Source: Baylisascaris procyonis
Taxonomy: Eukaryota > Nematoda > Chromadorea > Rhabditida > Ascarididae
Length of the DNA stretch: 64,000 nt
Direction of reading: 5' to 3'
Assembly (NCBI GenBank): GCA_037389465.1
Contig: JAZARR010000206.1
Location: 434,001-498,000 of the forward strand
In this document: positions 1 through 12,886 of the stretch, piece by piece
Numbering within the stretch: position 1 is the first letter of the stretch
Layout of the letters: each line of letters begins with the position of its first letter
The notes under the pieces: model-generated
Databases searched by the model: none
What the model was told of the DNA's origin: nothing
Seen by the model: the letters and a program-made list of their open reading frames with translations, nothing else
Translations under genes and position numbers: made by a program

Positions 1-1395
1 AATGCAATATTAGAGTTGTTGTTTTAATAGAGAAATAAAATTTTATTATCATAACGTTATGTATTTCATAAAGTTCGTTGTTTATGCGATTTTTGCGATA
101 TCTTTTCATTGAATGAAGATAGATATAAATTAAGTAAGGTAATAGGAAGTGATTTACTTTACTTTATTACATTTTTATTGATTATTTGAATAATCGTTTA
201 GATCAACATATTATTGAAGATTGAACGTTTCGACTAGTGGATTTTAGTCTTTTTTTTAAATTTTATTTATTTATTTTTTGTTTATTTTGAGGTAATTTTA
301 GGGGTGGATGGGAAAAATTCATGGATGGATATTGTGAAGCTATCAGTATTTTTCAATGCAATTGCAAAATTATTGTGTTGAATATATCGATTCACCTCTA
401 CCATTTGAATATGTGCTTGTATCGTTATTTTAATGCTAAGTCATTCTCACTGACTCAACTAGATAGATCGTGCAGAATGGGGAAGTTGCTCTAAAACTAG
501 ACAGGTTATTAAAGATTGGCAAATTTTGAAGTAAATTCTTTTTTTTGAGAGAGAGAGAGAGAGAGAGGGAGAGAAAAGAACGATTTAGCTGCGTTTTTCT
601 TTCATGATTAGAGAATTTTTATTTCTGCAAGAAAATCTTCAGTTTGCAATTATTAACAAGTTAAGATATGTTTTTCGTGACAGCCGGCTGGCGTCGAAGG
701 TCTGAGAATGTTCCCTAAAATAAACGTTTTGGACATTAGCTATTAGTTAGTCAGGAAAAAATGTGACAAAAATATTGCTTTAAATAACTTCCATCATCGT
801 GTTGTGTACACATGGAATATTCTTCATCAAAATATCGTTAGGATTTTTAGACCATTTTGATCTCCGCTTTAACGCAAATCCCGTGTTTTGAATATCCCTG
901 TTGCTTATATTCAAGTGATGGTCGTTTCGAGGTTTCTTGCCTTGCTTATCGACTTATCTGTCCCGGTATAGTGAAGAGATGATCATTGGAGTACCTGTGT
1001 GTTTTTCCTCTTCGTTTATTTAGTTACCTCTCTATGATAGTGTTGTTTTTCTCGTTTTACTTATACAAATGTTTTCTTTATAGGATGTGTTAGATAAAAA
1101 ATTAAATTTAAAAAATTTGGTACCTCTGGCCTATTTTATAGTAGAGTGCAATGAAATTCATTCCAATTGTGATCATCTTGTAGAAGAGTTTATTAGTTTT
1201 TTGTTTCATCCCTCAGCAAGAGAAAAAAATATTCGAGTCAGGAAGGGGGTTGTTGTGAAGGATAACGATATCATTACCAACCATACGGGAAGCGGACGAC
1301 AATATCGTTTGTTAACATGTCATGATGTTGTGTTCCTTTGAAACATAATGAAATGTTTATTGAATTAAATTGCTTCAGGCATAAAAGTTTGCGGT
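1..1395. other. AT-rich sequence upstream of golgin-45, no supported gene
   Basis: There is a short (GA)n run near 547-567. An open stretch at 1087-1341 follows a possible acceptor (TTTATAG) and could encode about 84 residues, but I recognise no domain in it. No splice donor joins it in phase to golgin-45. It could be an upstream exon or chance. Confidence 0.4.
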
Positions 1396-4300
1396 ATGCG
1401 GACGTCGGATGAGAGGAGCGCAGAACAAATGAAGAAGAAAGCATCGTCGTCGAAACTGGTACTCTGGGAACCGTATAAGGTGCATTTCTTGTTGCCTAAT
1501 TTATCCTTGATAGACCTATGATGGCACATTAATTTGGTTTTTTAAAGCGTAGGTATTGGTTAAATCTAAAAGATGGGAGACCATTGCTTCTAATGGTTCT
1601 GAAGGAGGAGTACCAAGGTATTCAGGAATAAATTCGGGTAATTTGGGGAAGGGGTATCAATAACCTGAGGGGTAAATTCCGGGTAAATTTAAGTAAACCC
1701 GTAACACTTGAAAGATCGGGCCCATTGAGGAAATAATTCGGCAGCTTTACAAGTTTTACTGCAAAGCGGATGCAATGTTTTACGAATATTTACTCTATCA
1801 GAAACATTTTCAAGCCTAATGTTTGATAAGTAATTGACGAATGCCATATTCATATCGTAATAAATTTGCAAGTTCTTCGATTATGTGAATCGTATCGATA
1901 AAATAACACTTAATTTTAAAATAAAATATAAAAGCATGGAAGAATCTTAGAAAAATCTAATGGATTTATATATTTTAAGCAATTGCATTTAACCATTGGA
2001 TAAGCTCAATAGGTGAATTGTGCTCACAAATTTAGCGCAACATAACTATCAATTTTCTGATTGAAGAGGTGGGTGGCCTTTATAATATATAAAACTTCGT
2101 ATCGAATTATGACTAGGTCTGCGGAAATGTTGGTGATGATGCTTGAGGCGCGATTGTTATGATCTACCCTTTGATGCTTGCGCATAATGTGCTACTTATT
2201 TATATAAAATATTACAAAAAAGGTTTATTGCACTTGATGCAGTATATCGATGCATTTAATTTTACAATTAAGTATCGGTAGAGTAGGACCGATAGAAGCA
2301 TTAAAGGTAATGAAATTATTGGAGTTGACAGATCGGGAACATGTGTAGTTGTAGTGAAAGGGAATGCTGGAAAGTTCTTGGATCCTATCGAACTTCAATA
2401 GAGCCAACATTGCAAGTATTACAGATTTACTTAAGTTTGTCTGGGATTTACTCCTCAGTTTATTGATACCTGAGCTATGTAATGTTATTCCAAATGCTGG
2501 TTGCCACAACTCCAACTTCAGTTAATTATTTTAAAATCTGGTTTATAAAAAACCTGAAATGTGTTGTATTAAAAAATATCTTAATTGAAGGCGGCAACAT
2601 CAGCGAGTGTTAAGGGATCCGCACCGACTGTTTTACCTCAGTTAATCCCCTATCAGTTGTCGTCGTCGCATGGTTCTGCTGATGCATCCATGTACCCGTT
2701 GGCCAACGGAACGTCACATATCGCCTCATCGAGTTAGTCATTGATTTATAGTCGGCCTAGATGATGATCTATTTTAAGAGAGCACTATTCTTGGAATTTA
2801 TATAAGTATGTGGCCATTTCTACCTCAGTTGGCATAACTCAGTGGAAACTGTTCACGCTTCTGTAAACAAGCTTTGATTTAGAAATAGCTCTTTACTAGT
2901 CCGCTTTAAGGTGAGACTATTTTTGGGCCATTTCTTGCTAAGCAGTCGGTTAATCTGAGGATGTCAAAGGTATAGATGGTATATAAAAGTACACAGAGTC
3001 GACATCCGAATGCGTTGTTTGGTTTCTGATTTTCCGTCGAAATTTTCTCACTCCCGAAAGCGTCTTCTGCCTTTATCGGTATTAAAATTTAAAGGTGGAG
3101 CTGAGGATATCGGTGTTCATTGTAAGGGGAACGGGATGTCGATGTCACAAACGAGTGTGCATGGGAAAGATGGTTCACAAAACGGCGTCAGTTCTTCTGT
3201 GGAGGTAACATCATCAACTCGTGACGAAGAGTTGAGTCGACTGAAAGCAGAACTCGAGGTTAATTTCCACAAATTACTAGAAGTATCATTTAAAGCTTTC
3301 TTAACGTTGCGTCGACGATTCACTATCTCAGAGCCACAGTTTTTTGAAGTGATATTTTATAAGCGCATTAATGGCCACTGTTAATCACCTCGGATAATCG
3401 ATCTGCTTGAAATCTTGAAAGAACGAGGTAAAAGTTAGCTGTTTAAGACGATTTTTTGTGGAACGGGGGGGATTGAGTTGCTGGAAAGAGGGCAATATCT
3501 GAATTTTTGAGGATATGTTAAATTTACATATTCAGTCGCAAAAGAAATTCGAATAGATTTTTTAACAATGAATGGGTTTACTTTTAACAGTTAGCACTCA
3601 TCTTTACTACCTATGAGAGATGCATAAAATCCGCCGTCTACTTTTCCGGCTAAAAGGCCTGATTTAGAGCTCGAGCTTTATAGATGATGAGAACTGCATA
3701 GAAAATTGTAGGTTATGATGGATGATAATGAAAGGTATATTTACAGACTGAGAAACAAGTAAGCGCCGAATTGAAACGTTTACTGGTGGCTTCAATGGGT
3801 GATGATCTTATGTGGCATGTGAAATCATTGAGTGAGGATAAGGTGCGTCTCGCTTCCACAATGAACTCATTCGCTGCACAGGTACGCATTTACATTGGAG
3901 TTCTTTGTGGAGCCTTTCAGGAGGTAACATATGACAATGTTGAATCAATAATATCGGCCATAGGAAAATAAGGAGACAAAAATGTTGTCGTAACGGAATG
4001 GGGCCATAAGCTCAACTATCTGTTTTCATAAAGTGTCGCGTTTTGCGTTTTTATATTAAAAAATTTTAGAATTATTTGGGAATAAATAAAAAATCAAAAT
4101 GCTAAATCCTTAGCGTTCTGTGTCATCTGAACTCGTTTGGAAATTATTTTGAAAATAGTGCTGTAGAATTTTTGAGAGAAGAGTGGTATAGAAGGCAATG
4201 ATAAAGTGATAAGCGAAGGTATGAAAGTGAAGGGGGATTGAATGCGGATGCATGCTTCAGAACCGGTATAGATAAGTATAAGATGGGTATAAGTTTGCGA

Positions 4301-4881
4301 GCATAAACTAAGTGTTTTTATGTTCATTTTATTCATGAATAATGCAATAAACAGTTCGATTTTCGAATTTATAAATATCAATTGATAAGTGTGGAATATT
4401 ATATTATTTTAAATTAGAAGACAATTATTAAATTTTTATGAGATTTAAAAAAAATATCGTTTTGCAGTTGAATTTCGATCACGATCGTGCTGAGAATTTG
4501 GCTATTTCATCGGATGTTTGGCGATGCAAATTTCTTGCGATGAGTATACGAGCTGATGAGTTGCTTTCACAACGTGAACGACTCTTAGCGCTTCTCAAAC
4601 AACATCACAATGCGCTTAGTGATCTATACGATGCTATCCGGATGCCACCGTCGTCTTCCTTTTCGCAAGAGTCTATTCCCAGAAGCGCTATACCGGAAAC
4701 AAGGATTCAGATCGGGAAGGAGGTTTTAGCCGAGGTACAACAAGCGTTGTCGATTGATATGTCATCGCTATGTGAGAGGACACCTTGTGATGAAAAGGTC
4801 GTTAAGGCACCTCCAGTCACCTCTAATATTACTGTTTCATGTTGCAAGCATTGTGCGGGAAGGGAAATTAAGCTACTTTGA
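1396..4881 (+). CDS. BLZF1: Golgin-45 (BLZF1-like) coiled-coil Golgi tether, 5 exons
   Basis: Exons: 1396-1479, 2591-2732, 3095-3258, 3747-3881 and 4468-4881. All phases close, giving about 312 residues; the human protein has about 400. The best match runs from the end of exon 4 into exon 5: KRLLVASMGDDL followed by SSDVWRCKFLA and RADEL. These align with the conserved golgin-45 coiled-coil core (LLVASVGDDL, CDVWRSKFLASRVMADEL). The C terminus ends CCKHCAGREIKLL, against CCNHCRGELIAL in human. That tail carries the CxxC pair and the hydrophobic end that bind the PDZ domains of GRASP55. Golgin-45 links Rab2 and GRASP55 on medial-Golgi cisternae and is needed for stack structure and secretion. 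The start is the first in-frame ATG of exon 1. That exon follows a good acceptor (TTGCTTCAG), so a further upstream coding exon is possible. Two acceptors (TTGAAG and TTTAAAG) lack the usual C at -3, but the phases leave little choice. A possible poly(A) signal AATAAA lies at 5235-5240. Confidence 0.9.
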
Positions 4882-6000
4882 GAAGGGTTTATAGTAGGAA
4901 ACTTAATCCTAATTAAAACCCTTGACAAGTGATTTTTATTCAGTTTTTAATTTTTATTAAATCCGAATGGTCTTTTTTATTTATATTGTCGTTGAAAAGA
5001 AAAAAAGAAAGTGCAATGTTTTCATGAATACAACGATATGGAATTTTATCGATAAGACGAAATTTGTTTCTTTTATGCTGTCCATTTATTACTGCCGTCT
5101 AGTGCTTACAAGTGTTTCACTTGATATATCAATTCAATGGCAGAAAAAATCCCAGCTATTTGACGATTTAATTTTTAATGAAGTTTTTTTGCCGATTTAA
5201 CGAAATATTAGCGATTTTTTTTTTAAGCCGATTTAATAAAATATTTTCCTATACTTAAGGAATAAAATAATTAAGTTTTATGTCATAAGATTTGCCTCTC
5301 ACAATTTTTTATGTCATATGAGATAATTTGCGCATTTGTTTGTCGTATTTGGCTTTGGGCTTTTTATCAATTTTATTTCCAATATTTATATCACTAAAAT
5401 ATTTATTCCACGACGAAATCACTTATTGATTTATTTGTGAAAGTGACGTCATTTTTTGGTAGTTTAACCGGTTGGAGTTTGTTATGTTGGTTATTGCTGA
5501 TGATGATGAATGTGCTTTTTAGTCGCAAAACTGCCCAACTGGTTAATTTATTGCTCTTTTTTTGAAATATAACTTAAAAAGTGATGTCAATAACCGGTTA
5601 AAATTAACCAGTAAAAGAGGTAATAGATGGTAAAATTGGTGAATTCAATTGAGTTTAAAAGAGGTGATAGATGGTAAAAATTGGTTTGTAAACATTGTTT
5701 ATGGATCTTTTAGTACGTTCGAATTCCCCTATCGTTTTCGGTAGATCGGTAATGCTCTATCACATTTCCATTGATGTCTACATATTTTTCTTTAGTATCA
5801 ACTAGTTGGGGATTACCGCTATTAGAAGAATAGATGCGTTTGAATAGATGTTTGATCAATATCAACTAGTATCAACTAGCTATTAGAAGAAAGTTTGAAT
5901 AGATGCGAATTTTATTGAAGTGCTCTATTGTTATCAGGTATTGTTTCCATTTAAAAAATTTCTTTAAGTAAAAGAAACCTTTCAAAGGAGTCATTTCTTT
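4882..6000. other. Intergenic AT-rich sequence, no gene seen
   Basis: This holds the golgin-45 3' region, including AATAAA at 5235, and then AT-rich sequence. The short phrase ATCAACTAG is repeated around 5796-5880, just before the 21-bp repeat array. I see no supported coding exon on either strand. Confidence 0.4.
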
Positions 6001-6001
6001 C

Positions 6002-6211
6002 GTGGAAATTCGCATCAATTTTGTGGAAATTCGCTTCAATTTTGTGGAAATTCGCTTCAATTTTGTGGAAATTCGCTTCAATTTTGTGGAAATTCGCTTC
6101 AATTTTGTGGAAATTCGCTTCAATTTTGTGGAAATTCGCTTCAATTTTGTGGAAATTCGCTTCAATTTTGTGAAAATTCGCCTCAATTTTGTGGAAATTC
6201 GCATCAATTTT
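6002..6211. repeat. 21-bp tandem repeat array, 10 units
   Basis: Ten uninterrupted 21-bp units start at 6002, 6023, 6044 and so on to 6191. The core is GTGGAAATTCGCTTCAATTT plus one T. Inner units are almost identical. The first and last carry GCATC instead of GCTTC, and the ninth has GTGAAAA and GCCTC. Because 21 is a multiple of three and the unit has no stop in several frames, open frames on both strands read as 7-residue repeats (FVEIRFN on plus; ANFHKIE and RISTKLK on minus). I treat these as a by-product of the array rather than a protein. Confidence 0.9.
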
Positions 6212-9200
6212 CTCTACGAAATTTTTAGCAACATCTGTGATGTGAATCATTTGTTGTTTTTTTCACTGCTTTGTTTTACTCGTTGGTGACCTCTTTACAT
6301 TACAGTTTGCTTTTTTTTTCAAATATTTTCAAGGAAAATAAGGAAAATTTCGGAAGAAATAGATCGTTGAGGGAGAATAAATATAATTCAAGGAAGAGGT
6401 TATAACAACTGTAATAAATTCTGAAAGATGAAAGAACAATATGAGATTTCGATTTGATTTAATATAGGCAAAGATTAAGCGGAAAAGGGAAGAAAATTTG
6501 CAATGATAGGATGTGATATTTGCAGAAAATGACCTCACTTTTTTTTTAAATTTACGATAAGATATTTTTATTTATTGGCTTAAATATTTTTTTATAACAG
6601 TTGCATTAGCAGCACACTTAGACTTAGCGATGTTACATGTTTTAGGTACTCGGCCAAGAAGATATTTCAAGAACGATTGGGTGAAAAGGGGAGAGGTGGG
6701 GGGGGGGGATAAAAACACCTCAGAATATTTGTTGTGTTTTGGTATTTAGATACACTAATATAGCGAGAAGTGGAAAAGCGGATTTCATGGATTTACCATC
6801 CCTTCGATCCCTTTCTATCACGTTGTGAACCATCGTCTAATCCACAATAAAATAGTCGAGTTTAATCTCCAATATCCTTTCAAAAATGAATTATTTCATT
6901 GAAACTGATCGAATTATTAGAGAAGTTTTAAGTTACAAATGCAATTGTTGCAATTATTTATTATTTTTATATCTTTTCTCAATTGGGCAATTGTATAGCC
7001 GATCTATTGATATCATGTTTTTCTCTTCTTTTTTTTCAAAATATTTTTTAATCGATATTATTAACTGTGATAAATTATTTCTTTCGATCGTATCAGTGAT
7101 AGAAAGACGTTCAGTTGAATCGTCGATTGTAAATATTTTTATTGATCGGTTATTTTTATTGACATTTTTTTTTTAAATTGATTAGTTTTGTTTTCTAAGG
7201 AATTTGGAGAGGGAAATAGATTCGGATCTTTATATAGAATATCATAAAGCGAGAAAATGGTTTTTTGGGTACTTTTTGGGTATATATTCGGAATAAGGCG
7301 TTACAAGAGGAAATCAACGTATATTCTCGTTTTTATTTGTCTACAGAATATTTGAATAATGTAATAAATAGGTCTTTTCTATTTGCGGGAATTTATTTCT
7401 TACCCTTTTGGGTAACATATATTTTTTAAACGAAATCCTTTCGAGGCACAGTATCATCAGAATAGTTGTCCAACGAAAAGTGATGCTAATTTCGTAGAAG
7501 GACAATATCGATTCCCTGTAGGATCCGAGGTTGGGTAGAGGGAGAGCGGAGGGAAGGGGGCTGAAAAAACTAATGATTCCTAGTTTAGCGTCATGATGCA
7601 TATATGTCTGTGAAAACTTAAAACACTTCTTAAAATATTGCCCAACATGAATAGTTGGGTAAATTTGGATTCCAGTTCGGTGATATTTAAAATCCCCTTT
7701 CAATAATAATAATAATAATATTATAAAATTTCAAAAAAGCGATACTCGTTACTAGAATTTAATTGTTATCAATGGAAGTGTAACATACTCATTATTACTG
7801 GAATTATTACCACGTGGAAAACATTTAATATTATTTTCAGAATGCAAGTTTTATTAGAACTCATGTTGCACTGATTTTTGTAACAAATACATATTTAGTA
7901 ATTGAATGCCAATTTCCTCGTCAATATTTCATTATTAGATTGCTATAAGACACTCTCATTTATTTCATTCAACGCAACAAATAGAAAGGAATGGTATCTA
8001 ACTCTATATTTATGTCTTTTTGCAGTTATAGAATGTTCTTAGGAGAGCGGTAATTTCAGTGCCTAGAATATATCGTTTATTAAAATTTAGTCATATTTTT
8101 GCCCATGAAAATTCAAATTTTAGTTACATTCCTCTAATTTTTCCCGAGAAGTATAAAAATACGAATTCAGACGCAGTCTATATTCTCAATATTTACCAAA
8201 AATATTAGCCATAAATTTATATTTATTATTTATAAATTTTCAATGTTAGTTTTAGCGCTCACAGACATGCACCAAATTCTTTTAACATTGAACTTGTGTA
8301 TGAGAAAAATAGGATGGTGTGAGTAGATTTTATTGACAGCCGTCTGGTTAATACGATTAAAAATGCATTCAACAATGATTTCAGAGTGAAATATTGAATG
8401 GGTGATCAATGATGAACGATGTGGTCATGTGAAGCGATCGACATCACACATCCGTTACGATGTCGAATTACCGGTTGGAAACGAGTTGCCAGTCATGTGG
8501 TTTGTCCCATTTTATTTTGCTTTGTAATTTACTTATTGTGACGTTTAGGACAGCTAAATTGTCATGATGTTTTACCATTTTCTTTTGTTATAAGTTAGAC
8601 GTCATTTGAATATCATTGGTTGAAAGTCGGATCGATAATCACGATCTTGATCATTGATAAGGGATTTTATTATCTTGAATATATCACTAGCAAATGTTTT
8701 ATTGATAAATCAATCGGTTGTCCATTCAATCATTTTTTTTTTAGAATGTGAAATGATATCAGATATCAGTGTTGATTTGATAAAGATGAAATTTCGGAAA
8801 TCCTTTGCTAGGAACTGCTCACCTCTCCCAATATTCGCTCTCTTTTTTTTGCGGTTCATTGCTATCGTTAATTATATAGAAACTTTTTTTTTCACTGAAG
8901 TTTTTGATGTCGATAATTTTTAGTTTTTCTTTCAGTTTCCTGGGAAATTATATCTTCAAGTTTTGGAACTATGCCCGCAAGCTTTTTTTTAGGCTTGAGT
9001 TCCTACTATTATCTTATTTCCTTTCCATCGACCATAACCATCAACAAAAATTGCCTCATAAAGTGCTTTCCTTTTATATTTGCAAGGCGAGAATGATGAT
9101 GTGATGATTCGTATTGTTTGTTTTTGATCGTATTTTAAATTATTGTTGCTCTTGTTCGCCTTTCTATAAAGGAAGTTTTTTTTTTTTTAGCTTTTATGTA

Positions 9201-9228
9201 ATGAAAATATTTTTATATTATATTTTAG
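6212..9228. other. Region between the 21-bp array and the PXK exons; first PXK exon probably lies here
   Basis: The sequence is AT-rich with G-rich tracts (about 6700-6712). PXK must have at least one upstream exon ending in phase 0 before the exon at 9229. I could not find a convincing candidate. Open stretches at 6886-7176, 7341-7703 and 8654-8923 show only low-complexity, hydrophobic translations. Confidence 0.4.
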
Positions 9229-12200
9229 GAGTACATTCTTGAGGTGGAGAGACTACTTGGAAACACAAAAAAATGGACTGTTCAACGGCGTTATACACAA
9301 TTCAGGTATAAAATTAACCATCTCGTTTATTATTATTATTTTTTTTGATTTTCATCTTCCCGGAAGAGATTAGGCTTAGGCTTAGGCTATTACTTCTAAA
9401 CCAGGCACAATATGCTATAATATGACGAGCATCGATTCGTCATTGATGAGGGGATCATCATTGTGGGATTTCGGCAATCTCCTTTGATGCTCATAATCGG
9501 GGCGGCCATTTATATTAGCATTATTTGCACGTAGAGCACTTCCGAAGGGAATTTTTTTGATTGGGTATTGGAGTAAGAAAATATATATTTTTTTAAGAAC
9601 ACTGAGTTCAGTTTTTTTAAGAAACGTATAGGATAAGCCAGTAGATTTTTGTACATAATGCAAGATGGTAGATGACTTTCTGATGTTGGTATTCGCCCTG
9701 AGCATATGTTTTACTTGAATAAACATTTAGTAGCACTGCACATTAGTTTTTTTGCTTTCTCGTTCGATCTAGGAGTAGTGTTTGGCAGAAACCACAAGTT
9801 CGCTGATAATTTTTGTGCACAATGGATGGTCATTTTTGAGGAATTCAATAAAAAGATTTTGCCGTTCTTTTACATCTTCGCGAGCAGAGAGTGTATTTTG
9901 TGTGGAAATATTTGTCCAGTTTGGAACAATCGATACATTTATTGTTCTTTGAATCCGTAGGTAAGTGTTCGTATGTTGTGGGGTGGGTTTGTTGCATCAA
10001 GTGGCAGCCAGTCATTTGAGTTTTAGTCATCTCCATTTTCCAGCACACATAGTATTTTGAAGTATGGCCTTGAGGGGATTAAGGCAAATAAAGTTGCTTG
10101 TGCTGGGGATAGGGGGAGGGGGGAGTGGCGTTTTATGCTGGTTATGACGAGTCGCAATGAAAAACACTCGAGAGATTGCCGTTCTCGGGAAAAATTTTAT
10201 AAATTACAACTAATATATGTGTATCAAAAACGTTTTGCGATGACAGTCCACAGTCAGGTTTGGTATTGATAAATAGATATGAGCGCCAGATTGAAATATA
10301 TGGTAAGCCGTTTTGGTTTAATAATGCTATGGCGACTACTTCTAACAGTGGATACCTAAACATTAGAGACCGGCACAAAATAAAGGCAGGGTTGATTATA
10401 TGGCCAATAGGCTGGAAAGTTAACAATGCATACTTACAGGGTACTTGGGTACTTAGGTACTTTAGTGGGTATTTAGGCTTGCCTATAATTTGCTAAATTC
10501 ATCCGTCATTCTAACATATATCAGAGATTGCCAAAAATTTATAGTGAAGTGAGCAAGCATTTGGAAAAATTCGGTATCGAATTGGGTCTTCCTCCAAAGA
10601 AAGTAATCGGTAACACAAAGGAGCAATTCATCGCTCAACGAAAAGACGCATTACAGGTAATACTTTAATTAGCCGATCAGTTGATGATATTTCATTTCGA
10701 AATAGTGATATTTTACAATTTTCATATTACTTTTGATATATCGCCATATCATCCATCATATATTATTAACTGTGACTTTACTAGTTACTAAATTGTTTAT
10801 GCGTTTTAATTGTCATATAGAATAATTTGGTTTATATCGTTTGCCGATGTGAACTTTTCAACCAATCCGTGTTGAATTTTACTACAGGTATCTAGTCATC
10901 GAAAAATTTATCAACGATTAAAAAAAATTCCTCAACCGATTAGCGGTGAATGAGAGAGCAGAGCTTTTGATGACGAAAGCCGACCACTAAAGCTGTTCCA
11001 AAAGTTCAATTAAGCGGGTTGTGGATTCCATCGCTATGATAAAGTGATAGATGATCATACGCAAGCATGGGATTTACGGTTGAAAAGCGTGTTATCCGTC
11101 ACGTGACGGTTTAAACTGAAATTACTTGCTTGTTCGTAAGTAAGCAGAATACCAATTTGCATGAATCAATCTTACATATCTATAACTTAATTGTATTCCA
11201 TTCATTTCTTAAAGAATGAGCAACATTTTTTAGGGAATCATTTCGGAGTTTGTTTTCTGCATTCTATTTGATATTCGCATCATGTTTTATTTTATTTATT
11301 AGCACCTATCAATATCCATAATTTACTTCTAATTATCCATAAATGCATCGAAGATGTATCGAAAAAAACTTATCAAAAAATTTTGGTACTCGTTATGGTG
11401 ATCGCTTAGTTATCTTTAATAATTGTTTCACTGAAATTTTTGCCCAAATGCGTTGATTATTCTATCTTTTATGTTTAATTTCAAAATATTTTCCATATTT
11501 ACAGAAATTTCTGGATGTGATATGCTCGCATTCGTTGTTTTATTCGAGTCCGGTGGTTGTTGCATTTTTTGGTATTTTACCAGGAACATCAATAGGTATT
11601 TTTTTCTCTCTCTCTACGATTGTCAAAAGTTCATGAATTTCAAATGATGTCATTGCGTTCTTTGAAGAAAATATTAGCTATTTAATAAGCTCAATTTTGG
11701 CAATGTAGTCAGCAATTTACCATGGTGCCATATAATCCTGGATAAGCCTCCAGATCCATGAATTGCTTAAAAGCTTATATAAAAGGATATTCGATGGAAG
11801 GGGGGAGGGGGAGTCGTTTTATTGAGAAATTTTAGCATTATCTAATATAACCATTCCAACACTTTCTTAGAACAGTTCACTACGTTTTTTGCCGAAGAAT
11901 TATATTCTTTAATATTAAGGGTTAAATTTGGAATTGAGTCAACAAAAGTTATTGATGGTTGTGTCGATCATTGTGGGATGCATTTTATTTAATGAATATC
12001 AATTGCAGCATTCGATGAATGGATTTTATTAAGTGTTCGAGGTAAATCTCAATGGGCATTAGGTGAGAAGCAGGTGAATTGTGGTTGGCGTGCAGGTAAA
12101 GCTCTTTACGAGTTGAAATGTGGTCGCAATTGTCTCACTCTATCTGCTATTCGTTATGGACCCGATCGATGTGGAAGTGTTGAGGGTATCAACGAGGCAT

Positions 12201-12854
12201 TGGATTTCATTAGAAGTCTCGAATATCCTTATGTGAGCGAATGTGTTGCAAGTTGGGCTGATGAGAAGGGTGTTATCGCTGTAAGGCCAGCTTTCAACAA
12301 TGGCACTCTTCGAGATCATCTGTACAAGGTATTTGTTTCTAAGATTATAGGCACATTCTCACTGAAAAAGTTTGAAAGACATTGATTACTAAAGGTTTTT
12401 AAAGACAGTACCTGCGAGGTAAGCAAACAGAATCTTGCATCGTTTAGCACATATGGAATCGTTCCGTTTTGGCGACATCTACGTTTTAGAATTGCTTAGA
12501 TTATGATAGTATATACGTATTTATCTCGAATATTGGCTTCGACAATTTGGCTTGCATATTTGAGGAAGTGAAGAGGGTAGTATAGGGATTTCATAAGAGA
12601 AGGGCTAATATTTCAGGGAATATGGTAATGATTTGTTAATACTTGCCAAACATAACGGAATTATTGAATGAATTTATTGGATATTAAGAGCAATTGGCGT
12701 GATCAATTCTTCGCGAAGTATTGTGTAGATCGTTCAATTTGTTCGTTGGAAGCGATTGACGTGCGTTTTATATGTCGTCAAGTGTTGGAGGCGCTATCTC
12801 TCTTTTGTGCTCTCTCTGTTCCTTTCGGTACGTTATATTGTTATTATCTAATTT

Positions 12855-12886
<32 letters not shown>

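Noticed and set aside
1087..1341. 84-residue open stretch upstream of golgin-45
   Set aside because: It has a possible acceptor but no recognised domain, no clear donor, and no phase-compatible link to the golgin-45 exon at 1396.
5872..6289. Open frames over the 21-bp array on both strands
   Set aside because: They exist only because the unit is 21 bp and stop-free. The flanks are not protein-like and no splice sites define an exon.
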